25,244 bases of DNA, taken from contig DGFG01000146.1 in NCBI GenBank assembly GCA_002391555.1, forward strand, positions 15,156-40,399. Direction: 5' to 3'. Of this stretch, positions 8,674-16,665 are shown in pieces. The notes under the pieces were generated by a model, which had not been told where the DNA came from, did not search any database, and saw only the letters and a program-made list of their open reading frames with translations. This DNA is from Firmicutes bacterium UBA3906 (GTDB taxonomy: Bacteria > Bacillota > Clostridia > Caldicoprobacterales > DTU083). The position numbers were made by a program, and so were the translations under genes. Within the stretch, counting starts at the first letter, position 1. Every line of letters starts with the position of its first letter.

Positions 8674-8698
8674 GGGTTCCCAGTTTGACTGGGAACCC
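8674..8698. repeat. Perfect 11-bp hairpin between acpP and fabF
   Basis: GGGTTCCCAGT (8674-8684) and ACTGGGAACCC (8688-8698) are exact reverse complements around a 3-base loop. In the minus-strand transcript it begins 17 bases after the acpP stop and is followed by AATTTACTAAAG, not by a T-run. I read it as a processing, stability or partial-termination element rather than a full terminator, since fabF downstream has no other visible promoter. Confidence 0.8.
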
Positions 8699-8715
8699 GA
8701 CATGTATAAGTGCGA

Positions 8716-8940
8716 TTAAGAGTTCTTTTTGATGTAATCGACAACATCACCTACAGTATTGATCTTCTCGGCTTCTTCATCTGGAATCTCCATATCATAT
8801 TCCTCTTCAAGAGCCATAATAAGTTCAACTATATCCAGTGAGTCGGCTCCTAGGTCATCTATAAAGGAAGAGTCCATAGTAACTGTATCAGCCTCAACCC
8901 CAAGTTGCTCTACAATTATGTCTTTTATCTTGTCAAACAT
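8716..8940 (-). CDS. acpP: Acyl carrier protein
   Basis: ACP carries growing acyl chains on a 4'-phosphopantetheine arm. The 74-residue acidic protein has the attachment motif GADSLD with the modified serine at position 34, and the usual [16 protein letters not shown] third-helix region. The start is ATG at 8940-8938, with GGAGG at 8949-8953 eight bases upstream. An in-frame GTG at 8949 overlaps that site and so is not used. It lies between fabG and fabF; the hairpin just downstream may help give ACP mRNA more abundance than its neighbours. Confidence 0.97.
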   Translation of the reverse strand: MFDKIKDIIVEQLGVEADTVTMDSSFIDDLGADSLDIVELIMALEEEYDMEIPDEEAEKINTVGDVVDYIKKNS

Positions 8941-8948
8941 TGCTTTCA

Positions 8949-8953
8949 CCTCC
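8949..8953 (-). promoter_or_regulatory. Shine-Dalgarno site that fixes the acpP start
   Basis: GGAGG, 8 bases before ATG 8940. It overlaps the GTG at 8949, which otherwise would extend the frame by three codons. Confidence 0.75.
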
Positions 8954-9002
8954 CTTCATATACTTGCTTGATAGTAATATCTATTATTATCAATAAATAT
9001 TA

Positions 9003-9746
9003 TTACATAAGCATTCCGCCGTCAATATTAATAACCTGACCTGTGATGTATTGGTTATCATCTGAGGCAAGGAAAGTAACAAGTTTTGCTACATCTTCGG
9101 GACTACCGTAACGGCCTAAGGGTATTTGTGATAGTATATTGTCCTTTACCTTTTCACCTAAAACTGAAGTCATATCTGTATCAATAAAGCCAGGAGCAAC
9201 TACATTGACCAAGATCCCCCTAGGGGCTAGTTCCTTGGCTATAGATTTAGAAAAGCCTATGATACCTGCCTTTGATGCTGCATAGTTAGCCTGGCCAGGG
9301 TTACCAGTTATACCAACTACCGATGAAATATTTATGATCCTTCCCTGTCTTTTTTTCATCATATGTTTAGCTGCAGCCTTGCAGGTTAGATAAACACCCT
9401 TTAGATTTATGTCTAGTACTGTGTCCCAGTCCTCCTCCTTCATCCTAATAAGGAGAGTATCTCTAGTTATTCCTGCATTATTAACTAGTATATCAATACT
9501 ATTAAAGTTCTCTAATGCTTGGTTAAATAAGTAATCTATGTCTTGGCTACTTTTTACATCTGCCTTGACTGCTTGTACCTTAACACCTAGATTTTTAATT
9601 TCGTCAGCTGTTTCTTCTGCCATGCTTGAATTATTAGAATAATTAAAGACAATGTCTGCCCCCTGCTTTGCTAGATAGATAGCACAGGCCTTGCCTATTC
9701 CCCTAGATCCTCCTGTTATAATTGCTGTTTTCCCTTTTAAGCTCAT
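9003..9746 (-). CDS. fabG: 3-oxoacyl-ACP reductase (FabG)
   Basis: FabG reduces 3-oxoacyl-ACP to 3-hydroxyacyl-ACP with NADPH. The 247-residue short-chain dehydrogenase has the cofactor motif TGGSRGIGKA at 11-20, NNAG at 89-92, and the catalytic set N114, S142, Y155, K159 (YAASK). The C terminus INIDGGMLM is typical of FabG. Its ATG overlaps the fabD stop as ATGA (9743-9746), so the two are translationally coupled. Confidence 0.97.
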   Translation of the reverse strand: MSLKGKTAIITGGSRGIGKACAIYLAKQGADIVFNYSNNSSMAEETADEIKNLGVKVQAVKADVKSSQDIDYLFNQALENFNSIDILVNNAGITRDTLLIRMKEEDWDTVLDINLKGVYLTCKAAAKHMMKKRQGRIINISSVVGITGNPGQANYAASKAGIIGFSKSIAKELAPRGILVNVVAPGFIDTDMTSVLGEKVKDNILSQIPLGRYGSPEDVAKLVTFLASDDNQYITGQVINIDGGMLM

Positions 9747-10681
9747 ATAATCGCCTCCAACTTTTCTAAAGTTGATTCAAGTGTATTTATGTCCTCTACA
9801 TTATATACATTAACACTCTTATCTATCCTTCTCATAAAGCCACTAAGTGCTTTTCCAGGACCCAACTCAATAAAGGTGTTTATACCTTTTTCAAGCATTA
9901 ATCTAATCGAATCCTCCCATCTAACTGGGTGGGAAACCTGTTTTATTAGCAGGTCTTTTATTTGAATTGGAGTATCTACCAGCTCAGCTGTAACGTTTGA
10001 TACAAGCTCTAGCTGAGGGGTCAATATATCTATTTTTTCAAGTTCCTTGGCAAGCTTAGTTCCTGCCTCTTTTAAAAGAGTGGAATGGAAGGGGCCTGAG
10101 ACCTTAAGTGGTATAGCTCTTTTTGCACCTGCAGTCTTTGCCAGTTCACAAGCCTTTAATACTGCCTCTGTCTGGCCAGAGATGACCAATTGACCAGGAC
10201 AGTTGTAGTTTGCAATTTGAACATGACCTATATTTTCTGCATCTTTTAGGCATGGCAATAGATTTTCCTCATCAAGACCCACTATAGCTGCCATACTTCC
10301 TCTACCAGCAGGGACTGCTTGGTCCATGAAATATCCTCTTTTACGTACAAGGGGTAATGAATCCTTAAATAGGATGGCTCTTGAATAGGTCAGTGCGCTA
10401 TATTCACCTAGACTTAAGCCGGCAACCATACAAGGTTTTATCCCTAGTGACTCTAATAGCCAGGCTACAGCTGTAGAGAATGTTAAAACCGCTGGCTGAG
10501 TGTTTTGGGTTTTAACTAGGTCCTCTTGTGAACCTGTAAAAATAAGCTCACTCAGCTTTTCTTGCAGGACCTCATCTGCAAAATCAAAGGTTTCTTTAAC
10601 TATTTGATAATTATCGTATAATTCCTTGCCCATTCCTATATATTGGGCACCTTGGCCTGGAAAAAGAAAAGCTATTTTCAT
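9743..10681 (-). CDS. fabD: Malonyl-CoA:ACP transacylase (FabD)
   Basis: FabD moves the malonyl group from CoA to ACP, the step that makes the elongation substrate. The N terminus is MKIAFLFPGQGAQ. The nucleophile is S90 in GLSLGEYSAL, where the common GHSLGE histidine is leucine, and the catalytic histidine is H199 in SGPFHSTLL. The start is ATG 10681, with AAGGAG at 10688-10693 six bases upstream; the frame can be opened eight codons earlier, but that extension has no family match and would overlap fabH. It has 312 residues. It lies 11 bases after fabH and overlaps fabG by four bases. Confidence 0.96.
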   Translation of the reverse strand: MKIAFLFPGQGAQYIGMGKELYDNYQIVKETFDFADEVLQEKLSELIFTGSQEDLVKTQNTQPAVLTFSTAVAWLLESLGIKPCMVAGLSLGEYSALTYSRAILFKDSLPLVRKRGYFMDQAVPAGRGSMAAIVGLDEENLLPCLKDAENIGHVQIANYNCPGQLVISGQTEAVLKACELAKTAGAKRAIPLKVSGPFHSTLLKEAGTKLAKELEKIDILTPQLELVSNVTAELVDTPIQIKDLLIKQVSHPVRWEDSIRLMLEKGINTFIELGPGKALSGFMRRIDKSVNVYNVEDINTLESTLEKLEAII

Positions 10682-10692
10682 AATGTTCTCCT

Positions 10693-11685
10693 TTATATTG
10701 CCCATCTAATCATTGTCGAAGCCCATGTAAGGCCACCTCCAAAGCCAACTAGACATACATGGTCTCCTTTTTTAATTTGGCCTGCTCTTACCGCTTCGTC
10801 CAAGGCAACTGGTATCGAAGCTGCTGACATGTTTCCATACTTATCAAGATTAATCCAAAGCTTCTCTTTATCTATCCCAAGTCGCTTTGCTGAAGCTTCG
10901 ATTATGCGGATATTCGCTTGGTGGGGTACTAAATAATCTATATCTTGGCTAGTCAGGCCAGCTAGCTTTGCTGCTTCATTGGCTGCAGCGGCCATAATTT
11001 TAACAGCAAACTTGAATACCTCACTACCCTCCATATGGATACTATGTAGGTTCTTTTCAATCGTTTCTAGGGATGCTGGCTGTCTTGAACCACCAGCCTT
11101 TAGGCTAAGTAAGTCCTTGCCACTACCATCTGCCCCTAGGTGACATGAAAGTATTCCATATTTTTTATCTACCCTACTAATCACAACTGCTCCTGCCCCA
11201 TCTCCAAAGAGAATGCAGGTATTGCGGTCTTTCCAGTTTACAAACCTTGACAAGCATTCTGAGGCAACGACCAAGACATTCTTGTAAAAGCCAGTAGCAA
11301 CAAATTGCTCAGCTATTGCAAGGGCGTAGATAAAGCCAGAGCAGGCGGCCTCTACATCAAAGGCAGCAGCCCTTGTTGCCTTTATATTATTTTGTATGAT
11401 ACAAGCAGTAGAAGGAAAGTTCATATCTGGGGTCACTGTTGCAACAATAATCAGGTCTATTTCTTCGGCACCGATTCCTGCTGCTTTTAGGGCCTTAAGT
11501 GAAGCATTTGTCCCCATATCTGAAGATGCTATAGCCTTGTCTGCTATTCTTCTTTCCTTTATGCCAGTTCTTGTGGTAATCCATTCATCACTTGTATCAA
11601 CGATCTTCTCTAAGTCTTTATTTGTTATTAGCTTATCTGGTACAAAAGAACCAGTTCCTATTATACCTGCTTTGAAAAGCTCCAA
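10693..11685 (-). CDS. fabH: 3-oxoacyl-ACP synthase III (FabH)
   Basis: FabH starts fatty-acid synthesis by condensing acyl-CoA with malonyl-ACP; in Gram-positive bacteria the primer choice sets straight or branched chains. The 330-residue protein has the catalytic triad C115 (EAACSGF), H255 (VPHQANIRI) and N285 (YGNMSAAS), and the FabH C terminus LVGFGGGLTWAS. The start is TTG 11685-11683, with a full AGGAGG at 11693-11698 seven bases upstream, inside the last codons of plsX; the gap to plsX is two bases. The primer preference cannot be read safely from the sequence. Confidence 0.97.
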   Translation of the reverse strand: MELFKAGIIGTGSFVPDKLITNKDLEKIVDTSDEWITTRTGIKERRIADKAIASSDMGTNASLKALKAAGIGAEEIDLIIVATVTPDMNFPSTACIIQNNIKATRAAAFDVEAACSGFIYALAIAEQFVATGFYKNVLVVASECLSRFVNWKDRNTCILFGDGAGAVVISRVDKKYGILSCHLGADGSGKDLLSLKAGGSRQPASLETIEKNLHSIHMEGSEVFKFAVKIMAAAANEAAKLAGLTSQDIDYLVPHQANIRIIEASAKRLGIDKEKLWINLDKYGNMSAASIPVALDEAVRAGQIKKGDHVCLVGFGGGLTWASTMIRWAI

Positions 11686-11687
11686 GA

Positions 11688-12689
11688 TTATTCCTCCTTC
11701 AAAAGCGAAATGGAGTTTTTGATGCTTTCAAGCACCTGATTATCTAAAAATAGCTTGCCTTGTCTAATTGCGTTTTTTATGGCATTGGCATTTGAACTAC
11801 CATGGGCTTTAATTATTCCACCATTAATACCTAAAAGAGGAGCTCCCCCTGTCTCCGTATAGTCTAATTTGCTTTTAAAGCCTTTTAAGCCCGGTTTTAT
11901 AAGTAGGGCTCCTAGCTTTCTAGTCAGGGTCTTTGTCATTTGCTCCTTTAGCATGGAGAATAGATTGTAGGCCAAGCCCTCTGTATACTTTAGGACTATG
12001 TTACCTGTAAAGCCATCACATACTATTATATCTACTGCTCCTGCTGGAATATCTCTAGCTTCGATATTGCCTTTGAAATTTATAGTATCTATTTTCTTTA
12101 GTTGCTGGTAGGCAGCCTTGTAAAGCTCACTGCCCTTGCTTTCCTCAGTGCCTACATTTAGTAGGCCAACTGTAGGCTCTTTTATACCTAAAACCTTGGA
12201 CATATAGATTGAACCCATTATTGCAAATTGCACTAGATTGATAGGTTTAACTTCTGTATTTGCTCCTGCATCTATAAGTAAATTATGGCCCTGGCGGTTG
12301 GGCAGTATAGGGGCTAGAGCTGGCCTGTCTATACCCTTGATTCTACCTACCTTGAGTAGTCCCCCAGCCATCAAGGCTCCTGTATTACCTGCTGATACAA
12401 AGACTCTAGATGGATCCTGGCGTAATAACTCAAAGCCCCTTACCATTGATGAGTCCTTCTTGCTTTTTATAGCACTAACTGGGCTATCATCCATGGTTAT
12501 TTGCTGGCTTGTATGTATAACATTAAAACGGTTCATTGGTGCGCTTAATTTTTCTAGTTCACTTTTTAGACTATTTTCATCACCTATTAAAGTGATATCA
12601 ATGTCATACTCTAAAGAAGCCTCTACGCACCCTTTAACAATTTCGCCAGGTGCATGGTCGCCGCCCATTCCATCTACTAGAATTTTCAA
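11688..12689 (-). CDS. plsX: Phosphate acyltransferase PlsX
   Basis: PlsX converts acyl-ACP to acyl-phosphate, the donor for PlsY in the first step of phospholipid synthesis. It is a peripheral membrane enzyme. The protein begins KILVDGMGGDHAPGEIVKG, and contains NVGTEESKGSELYK and VCDGFTGNIVLK, all typical of PlsX; it has 333 residues. The start is TTG 12689-12687, one base after the fapR TAG, with AGGAG at 12698-12702 eight bases upstream. The longer frame from ATG 12710 would add seven residues not seen in the family and overlap fapR. The tight fapR-plsX-fabH packing puts it under FapR control. Confidence 0.97.
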   Translation of the reverse strand: MKILVDGMGGDHAPGEIVKGCVEASLEYDIDITLIGDENSLKSELEKLSAPMNRFNVIHTSQQITMDDSPVSAIKSKKDSSMVRGFELLRQDPSRVFVSAGNTGALMAGGLLKVGRIKGIDRPALAPILPNRQGHNLLIDAGANTEVKPINLVQFAIMGSIYMSKVLGIKEPTVGLLNVGTEESKGSELYKAAYQQLKKIDTINFKGNIEARDIPAGAVDIIVCDGFTGNIVLKYTEGLAYNLFSMLKEQMTKTLTRKLGALLIKPGLKGFKSKLDYTETGGAPLLGINGGIIKAHGSSNANAIKNAIRQGKLFLDNQVLESIKNSISLLKEE

Positions 12690-12690
12690 T

Positions 12691-13266
12691 CTACTCACTC
12701 CTATCCTCATCTATTGAAACTAGTATAAATTTGCCCCTAAATGCTTCTTCTTGTCTGACCTTTATAAATACCCATACAAAGTATTTGTTGCCCCTTATCC
12801 GATTTACATGTGCTTTGGCTACAAGTTTGTCACCTGCATAGATTGGGGTTTTGTATTTTATGTTTGCAACACCAGTTAGGGCTACCTTGGCATCTATAAC
12901 AGCTATAGCTAAAGACTCTGCCTGAGCAAATATATAGTGACCCCTTACTATCTGGGTTTTTTCAAATACCATATCATTTGTGGTTTCTAGGATGGAGATA
13001 CCACTTTTCCCTAGCTCAATATCAACAATCTCACCTATTATTTCCCTGGCCCCTATGGTTTTAATCTTGCTATAGTTTTCTGAGGCAACGGTTTTTATCC
13101 TTTCCCTAAGCTCAGGTATTCCAAGCTCTAGCCTATCAAGGCGAATGGTTTGAATACTAACATTAAAATCCTCACTAAGCTCCTCGTCTGTTATAAAGGG
13201 GTCCTCTTTTAATTTCTCTATAAGCTGACTCTGCCTTTCCCGTTTAGGTAGTGGTCTTTTTGACAT
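12691..13266 (-). CDS. fapR: Fatty acid and phospholipid synthesis repressor FapR
   Basis: FapR represses the fab and pls genes and is released by malonyl-CoA. The 191-residue protein has an N-terminal helix-turn-helix (about 24-46, [19 protein letters not shown]), the conserved linker [17 protein letters not shown], and a C-terminal hotdog-fold effector domain with [20 protein letters not shown]. The likeness to the Bacillus subtilis protein is close through the DNA-binding half. The start is ATG 13266, with GGAG at 13275-13278 eight bases upstream; a GTG at 13275 overlaps that site. It is the first gene of the operon, and a palindromic operator sits at its own promoter, so it is autoregulated. 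Confidence 0.96.
   Translation of the reverse strand: MSKRPLPKRERQSQLIEKLKEDPFITDEELSEDFNVSIQTIRLDRLELGIPELRERIKTVASENYSKIKTIGAREIIGEIVDIELGKSGISILETTNDMVFEKTQIVRGHYIFAQAESLAIAVIDAKVALTGVANIKYKTPIYAGDKLVAKAHVNRIRGNKYFVWVFIKVRQEEAFRGKFILVSIDEDRSE
12698..12702 (-). promoter_or_regulatory. Shine-Dalgarno site that places the plsX start at TTG
   Basis: AGGAG lies in the last codons of fapR, 8 bases from TTG 12689. The upstream ATG at 12710 lies before this site and would need another. Confidence 0.7.
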
Positions 13267-13297
13267 GCCTTTCACTCCACAATTTTATATTTACATC

Positions 13298-13318
13298 TAA
13301 TACTAGTACCTAGTATTA
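13298..13318. promoter_or_regulatory. FapR operator
   Basis: A 21-bp palindrome with 8-bp arms TAATACTA and TAGTATTA around GTACC. Its core TAGTACCTAGTATTA closely follows the known FapR site TTAGTACCTG-n-TACTAA. It starts about 7 bases downstream of the -10 box, so bound FapR would cover the transcription start. Confidence 0.88.
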
Positions 13319-13324
13319 AAATAT

Positions 13325-13353
13325 AGTATATAGATATTTTCTAGAAAATGCAA
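13325..13353 (-). promoter_or_regulatory. Sigma-A promoter of the fapR-fab operon
   Basis: On the minus strand TTGCAT (13353-13348) and TATACT (13330-13325) are separated by 17 bases. The predicted start, near 13318, falls on the edge of the FapR palindrome. The leader to fapR is about 50 bases. Confidence 0.8.
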
Positions 13354-13368
13354 TATAAATTTGAAAAT

Positions 13369-13400
13369 AAAAAAACTACCCTTTATCGGGTAGCCTTTTT
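13369..13400 (-). terminator. Terminator of the DUF177-rpmF operon
   Basis: In the minus-strand transcript CTACCC and GGGTAG pair around GATAAA. The stem is extended by two G-T pairs and several A-T pairs, and is followed by seven T residues. It separates rpmF from the fapR promoter about 16 bases downstream. Confidence 0.88.
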
Positions 13401-13579
13401 TAGTCTTCTTTATTAACAACCTTCTTATTGTTGTAGTAACCGCAGTGTTTGCATATGCGGTGTGAAAGCTTGGTTTCACCACATTGGGGGCATTCACTTA
13501 TACCAGGTGCTCTCATTTTCCAGTTTGCTCTTCTCTTATCTCTTCTAGCTTTTGATTGCTTTTGCTTTGGTACTGCCAT
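13400..13579 (-). CDS. rpmF: 50S ribosomal protein L32 (zinc-binding form)
   Basis: L32 is a small protein of the large ribosomal subunit. I translated it by hand: 59 residues, beginning [20 protein letters not shown], with two CxxC pairs (C30, C33, C43, C46 in ECPQCG and ICKHCGYY) that bind zinc. The start is ATG 13579, with AGGAGG seven bases upstream. It lies two bases after the DUF177 gene, the common bacterial pairing, and ends at a strong terminator. An overlapping frame on the same strand (13303-13497) is not a gene. Confidence 0.96.
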   Translation of the reverse strand: MAVPKQKQSKARRDKRRANWKMRAPGISECPQCGETKLSHRICKHCGYYNNKKVVNKED

Positions 13580-13581
13580 CT

Positions 13582-14115
13582 TTACACCTCCTTATTTTGG
13601 GCGGATAAGTAGTCCTTTAATGCCTTGAAACGTTCGTCTAGCTCCGGCTCCGTATCTTCACCTATATGATTGATACAATCACAAGTATGGATATTTTTAT
13701 TTATACCACAGCTTGAACATAGACCCCTACACTTATCACTGCATTGCCTGGTTGAGGGTAGTTCTAGTATGATATACTCCATCATGATATCTGTTAAGTC
13801 TATCTCATATCCTGTGTAGGTAAAGTAGTCTGGATCATCTTGGTTAGAGTCCTTTTTTAGCCTTGCTTCAAAGTCAAGCTTGAGTTCATATTCATAATCC
13901 TCTAGGCATAGTCTACATGTTAGGATAAGTGTAGACCTAACGGACCCCTTTAAACTCAAGACATGGCCTAGATTTTGTATACTGCCACTAATAGCCAAAG
14001 GCCCCTTAAAGCTGACGTTTTCATTTTGCCAGACAAAATCCTTAAGATATAGATCTTTGTTAAATTCTAGACTGGAGCCTGTCTCCAGTAGAATTTCAGT
14101 AAGGTTAATTTTCAA
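13582..14115 (-). CDS. DUF177 (YceD/YlbN) family protein with extra cysteine cluster
   Basis: Member of the YceD/YlbN family, linked in other bacteria and in plant plastids to 23S rRNA and ribosome assembly, and almost always next to rpmF. The 177-residue protein has the family CRLC motif (C67, C70) before EDYEYEL, and near the C terminus a second cysteine group (C125, C129, C133, C136, C145, C147), suggesting bound metal. The start is taken as TTG 14115-14113, because AGGTGA at 14121-14126 lies five bases upstream; a GTG at 14124 overlaps this site. It is followed by rpmF after two bases and preceded by its own promoter and a leader hairpin. Confidence 0.9.
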   Translation of the reverse strand: MKINLTEILLETGSSLEFNKDLYLKDFVWQNENVSFKGPLAISGSIQNLGHVLSLKGSVRSTLILTCRLCLEDYEYELKLDFEARLKKDSNQDDPDYFTYTGYEIDLTDIMMEYIILELPSTRQCSDKCRGLCSSCGINKNIHTCDCINHIGEDTEPELDERFKALKDYLSAQNKEV

Positions 14116-14132
14116 GGTACTCACCTCATCAA

Positions 14133-14162
14133 GGAGGCGATCTGAACCTATTTCTAGCCTCC
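14133..14162 (-). promoter_or_regulatory. Leader hairpin of the DUF177-rpmF mRNA
   Basis: GGAGGC at the 5' end of the predicted leader pairs exactly with GCCTCC 18 bases later, just upstream of the ribosome site region. A 5'-terminal stem could stabilise the mRNA; regulation by a ribosomal protein is possible but not shown. Confidence 0.45.
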
Positions 14163-14170
14163 AAATTATA

Positions 14171-14200
14171 ATTATATAGAATACTTGTAGTATATGTCAA
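14171..14200 (-). promoter_or_regulatory. Sigma-A promoter of DUF177-rpmF
   Basis: On the minus strand TTGACA (14200-14195) is followed after 18 bases by TATAAT (14176-14171), both perfect hexamers. A second TATAAT follows directly at 14170-14165. It begins within 20 bases of the ackA stop. Confidence 0.8.
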
Positions 14201-14216
14201 GCATCCTTTGACTAGT

Positions 14217-15422
14217 CTATTTGAGCAGGTTTATGGTTTCTCTTGCTATCATTAGTTCTTCGTTTGTTGGGACAACTAGTACCTTTACAGGTGTATCATC
14301 TGTTGATACTATTCCTTCTTTACTGGTTTGAATTTCTTTTGAGTTATTCTTGACAGGATCAACCTTGATACCTAGAAACTCTAAACCTTGGCAGGATTCT
14401 TCTCGTATTGCAGGAGTATTTTCGCCTATTCCCGCTGTAAATACTACACAATCTATACCACCCATAGCCGCGGCATATTCTCCAATGTATTTTTTGACCT
14501 TATAATTAAATACCTCTAAGGCTAGTTTAGCCCTTTCAACATTGTCAGCTGCAGCATCTGCTAAATCTCTAAAGTCACTGCTTACTCCTGAAATACCAAG
14601 TACGCCCGACTGCTTGTTTAGGTATTCACTTGTCTCATCTATGGTTAGGTCTTCTTTTTCCATCAAATAGCTTACAATTGCGGGATCTATGCTACCTGAA
14701 CGAGTGCCCATGGGTAGACCATCTAAGGGGGTAAAGCCCATACTTGTATCTATGGATTTACCGTGCTTAACAGCTGCTATACTTGAACCATTTCCAAGAT
14801 GGCACGTTACTATTTTAAGTTCCTCTATGGGTCTGTTTAGTATTTGAGCTGCCCTTAAAGAAACATATTTATGGGAAGTTCCATGGAATCCATAGCGTCT
14901 AATGCCATGTTTTAGATAAGACTCATAGGGTATAGCATAAAGGAAAGCCTCTCTTGGCATTGTCTGGTGGAAGGCAGTATCAAAAACTGCTGACATGGGT
15001 ACACCTGGCATGATCTTCATACAAGCCTCTATTCCCATTATGTTAGCTGGATTGTGTAGTGGTGCCAGGTCAATATTTGCCCTTATAGCATCCATTACCT
15101 CATCATCAATAAGAACCGATTCTTTAAATCTCTCACCACCATGTACTACCCTATGACCAACCGCACCAATCTCAGACATATCTGTAATAACACCCTTGTC
15201 AGCTGATATCAAGGTCTTTATAACCTCCTTGATGGCTTCGGTATGGTCATTAAAGTTTTTACTGATTTTGAACTTTTCTTTGCCTATGACCTCGTGGGTA
15301 AGCAGCGAATCCTTTATTCCTATCCGTTCTGCATTTCCTTTAGCAAGTACATTCTCATTGTCCATGTCTATTAATTGATATTTTAAGGACGAGCTACCTG
15401 CATTTATAATAAGTATCTTCAT
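14217..15422 (-). CDS. ackA: Acetate kinase
   Basis: AckA makes ATP and acetate from acetyl-phosphate, the energy-yielding end of acetate fermentation, and is reversible. The 401-residue protein is of standard length with N7 ([10 protein letters not shown]), R91 (GHRVVHGGE), D148 (FDTAFH), H180 ([12 protein letters not shown]), R241 ([10 protein letters not shown]) and E388 ([10 protein letters not shown]), matching the catalytic residues known from the Methanosarcina enzyme. The start is ATG 15422, with GGAGG seven bases upstream. It follows pta after 15 bases, so the two form an operon. No terminator is evident before the next promoter. Confidence 0.98.
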   Translation of the reverse strand: MKILIINAGSSSLKYQLIDMDNENVLAKGNAERIGIKDSLLTHEVIGKEKFKISKNFNDHTEAIKEVIKTLISADKGVITDMSEIGAVGHRVVHGGERFKESVLIDDEVMDAIRANIDLAPLHNPANIMGIEACMKIMPGVPMSAVFDTAFHQTMPREAFLYAIPYESYLKHGIRRYGFHGTSHKYVSLRAAQILNRPIEELKIVTCHLGNGSSIAAVKHGKSIDTSMGFTPLDGLPMGTRSGSIDPAIVSYLMEKEDLTIDETSEYLNKQSGVLGISGVSSDFRDLADAAADNVERAKLALEVFNYKVKKYIGEYAAAMGGIDCVVFTAGIGENTPAIREESCQGLEFLGIKVDPVKNNSKEIQTSKEGIVSTDDTPVKVLVVPTNEELMIARETINLLK

Positions 15423-15437
15423 CTCAATGCCTCCAAC

Positions 15438-16427
15438 TTAAATTTCAGCCTGTACAGCTGTTATTGCAATTGCGTTCATTACATCAAGGGGTGAACATCC
15501 CCTGGACAAGTCGTTTATTGGTTTTGCAAAACCTTGGCAAATTGGACCTACAGCCTGGGCACCAGCTAAATACTGGGTCAGCTTGTAGGCAATGTTGCCT
15601 GAATCAAGGTCAGGGAATACCAAGACATTTGCCCTACCTGCGACCTGACTATCTGGACATTTTAGTCGTCCTACCTTTTCTACCAAGGCTGCATCACCCT
15701 GGAGCTCACCATCTATCATAAACTCTGGCGCCATTTGCTTGGCTAGTTTTGTAGCTTCTATAACCTTGTCTACTCTAGGATGGACTGCGCTTCCCTTTGT
15801 TGAATAAGACAATAGGGCTACAACAGGTTCCATTAATGCTACCTGCTTGGCAGTTCTTGCTGTACTGACTGCTATAGCGGCTAATTCCTCTGCATTTGGG
15901 TCTGGGTTAACACCACAGTCACCAAAAATTAGAGTTCCTTTATGACCATACTCATCTGTTGGTAGCTCAATGAAAAAGACGCTAGATACTACTCTAATAC
16001 CAGGAGCTGTTTTTATTATCTGCAATGCTGGTCTTAGTACATCAGCAGTGGAATTGATTGAACCTGCTACCATACCATCAGCATCACCCATCTTTACCAT
16101 CATAACTGCATAATACAAGGGGTCTTTAAGCATTTTGCCTGCGTCTTCTATAGTAATCCCCTTATGCTTTCTAAGCTCAAATAGTTCTTTTGCATATAGA
16201 TCCATCTTGTCTGAGTTTAAGTAGTCTATAATTTCAACTCCTGAAAGATCAACTCCTTTTGAATTAGACCGAATCTGTTCAGGATTTCCTAATAGAATAA
16301 CCTTTGAAACTTTACTTTCAGTTGCCATAGCAGCTGCCTCTATAATCCTAGGTTCAAAACCTTCTGGCAATACTATAGTCTTTTGTAGCTTTGCAGCCCT
16401 TTGTCTTATCCCCTCTAGAACACCCAT
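15438..16427 (-). CDS. pta: Phosphate acetyltransferase
   Basis: Pta interconverts acetyl-CoA plus phosphate with acetyl-phosphate plus CoA. At 329 residues it is the short single-domain form common in Gram-positive bacteria, without the N-terminal regulatory domains of E. coli Pta. Motifs include VLPEGFEPRI at 19-28, GDADGMVAG at 114-122, DCGVNPDPNAEELA at 170-183 and SYSTKGSA at 207-214. The start is ATG 16427, with AAAGGAG seven bases upstream. It heads the pta-ackA operon and is divergent from tmcAL. Confidence 0.97.
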   Translation of the reverse strand: MGVLEGIRQRAAKLQKTIVLPEGFEPRIIEAAAMATESKVSKVILLGNPEQIRSNSKGVDLSGVEIIDYLNSDKMDLYAKELFELRKHKGITIEDAGKMLKDPLYYAVMMVKMGDADGMVAGSINSTADVLRPALQIIKTAPGIRVVSSVFFIELPTDEYGHKGTLIFGDCGVNPDPNAEELAAIAVSTARTAKQVALMEPVVALLSYSTKGSAVHPRVDKVIEATKLAKQMAPEFMIDGELQGDAALVEKVGRLKCPDSQVAGRANVLVFPDLDSGNIAYKLTQYLAGAQAVGPICQGFAKPINDLSRGCSPLDVMNAIAITAVQAEI

Positions 16428-16665
16428 TATATATCTCCTTTCAAGTCATGTGATTAATTGTTATATTAAAGCTAGAGTGCAACCTAATTAGTTTTCTACA
16501 TATTTAGTCAAAATCCTCTAAGCTCCGTTATCTATCTTATCATAATTTAAATGCTTGTTTAATAGCTAAATAAAGTATAGTATTTAATTAATGCAAGGAT
16601 TCTACGATTATTATATACCAACTTGCCTAATCGCTATCCAAATAAAGCCTTGAGGAGTAAAAACT
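16428..16665. other. Divergent intergenic region between pta and tmcAL
   Basis: This 238-base AT-rich spacer must drive both pta-ackA (-) and tmcAL (+). I could not find a convincing promoter. The best rightward candidate is TTGTTT (16555-16560) with TATAGT (16576-16581), a short 15-base spacing; leftward, a TTGACT near 16509 lacks a good -10. No riboswitch-like structure or open frame was recognised. tmcAL has a good ribosome site, GAGGAG 8 bases before its ATG. Confidence 0.5.

Noticed and set aside
12238-12717. 159-codon plus-strand frame over plsX
   Set aside because: PlsX on the other strand is unmistakable; the antisense product resembles nothing and has no promoter or ribosome site.
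13303-13497. 64-codon minus-strand frame after rpmF
   Set aside because: It overlaps rpmF in another frame and runs through the terminator and the fapR promoter; rpmF explains the coding signal.
16315-16345. Signs of horizontal transfer around pta-ackA
   Set aside because: Base composition and codon use look like the neighbours; there are no repeats, integrase or transposase remnants.
16428-16665. Riboswitch or T-box in the pta-tmcAL spacer
   Set aside because: No conserved T-box sequence, terminator/antiterminator pair or known aptamer pattern could be seen.
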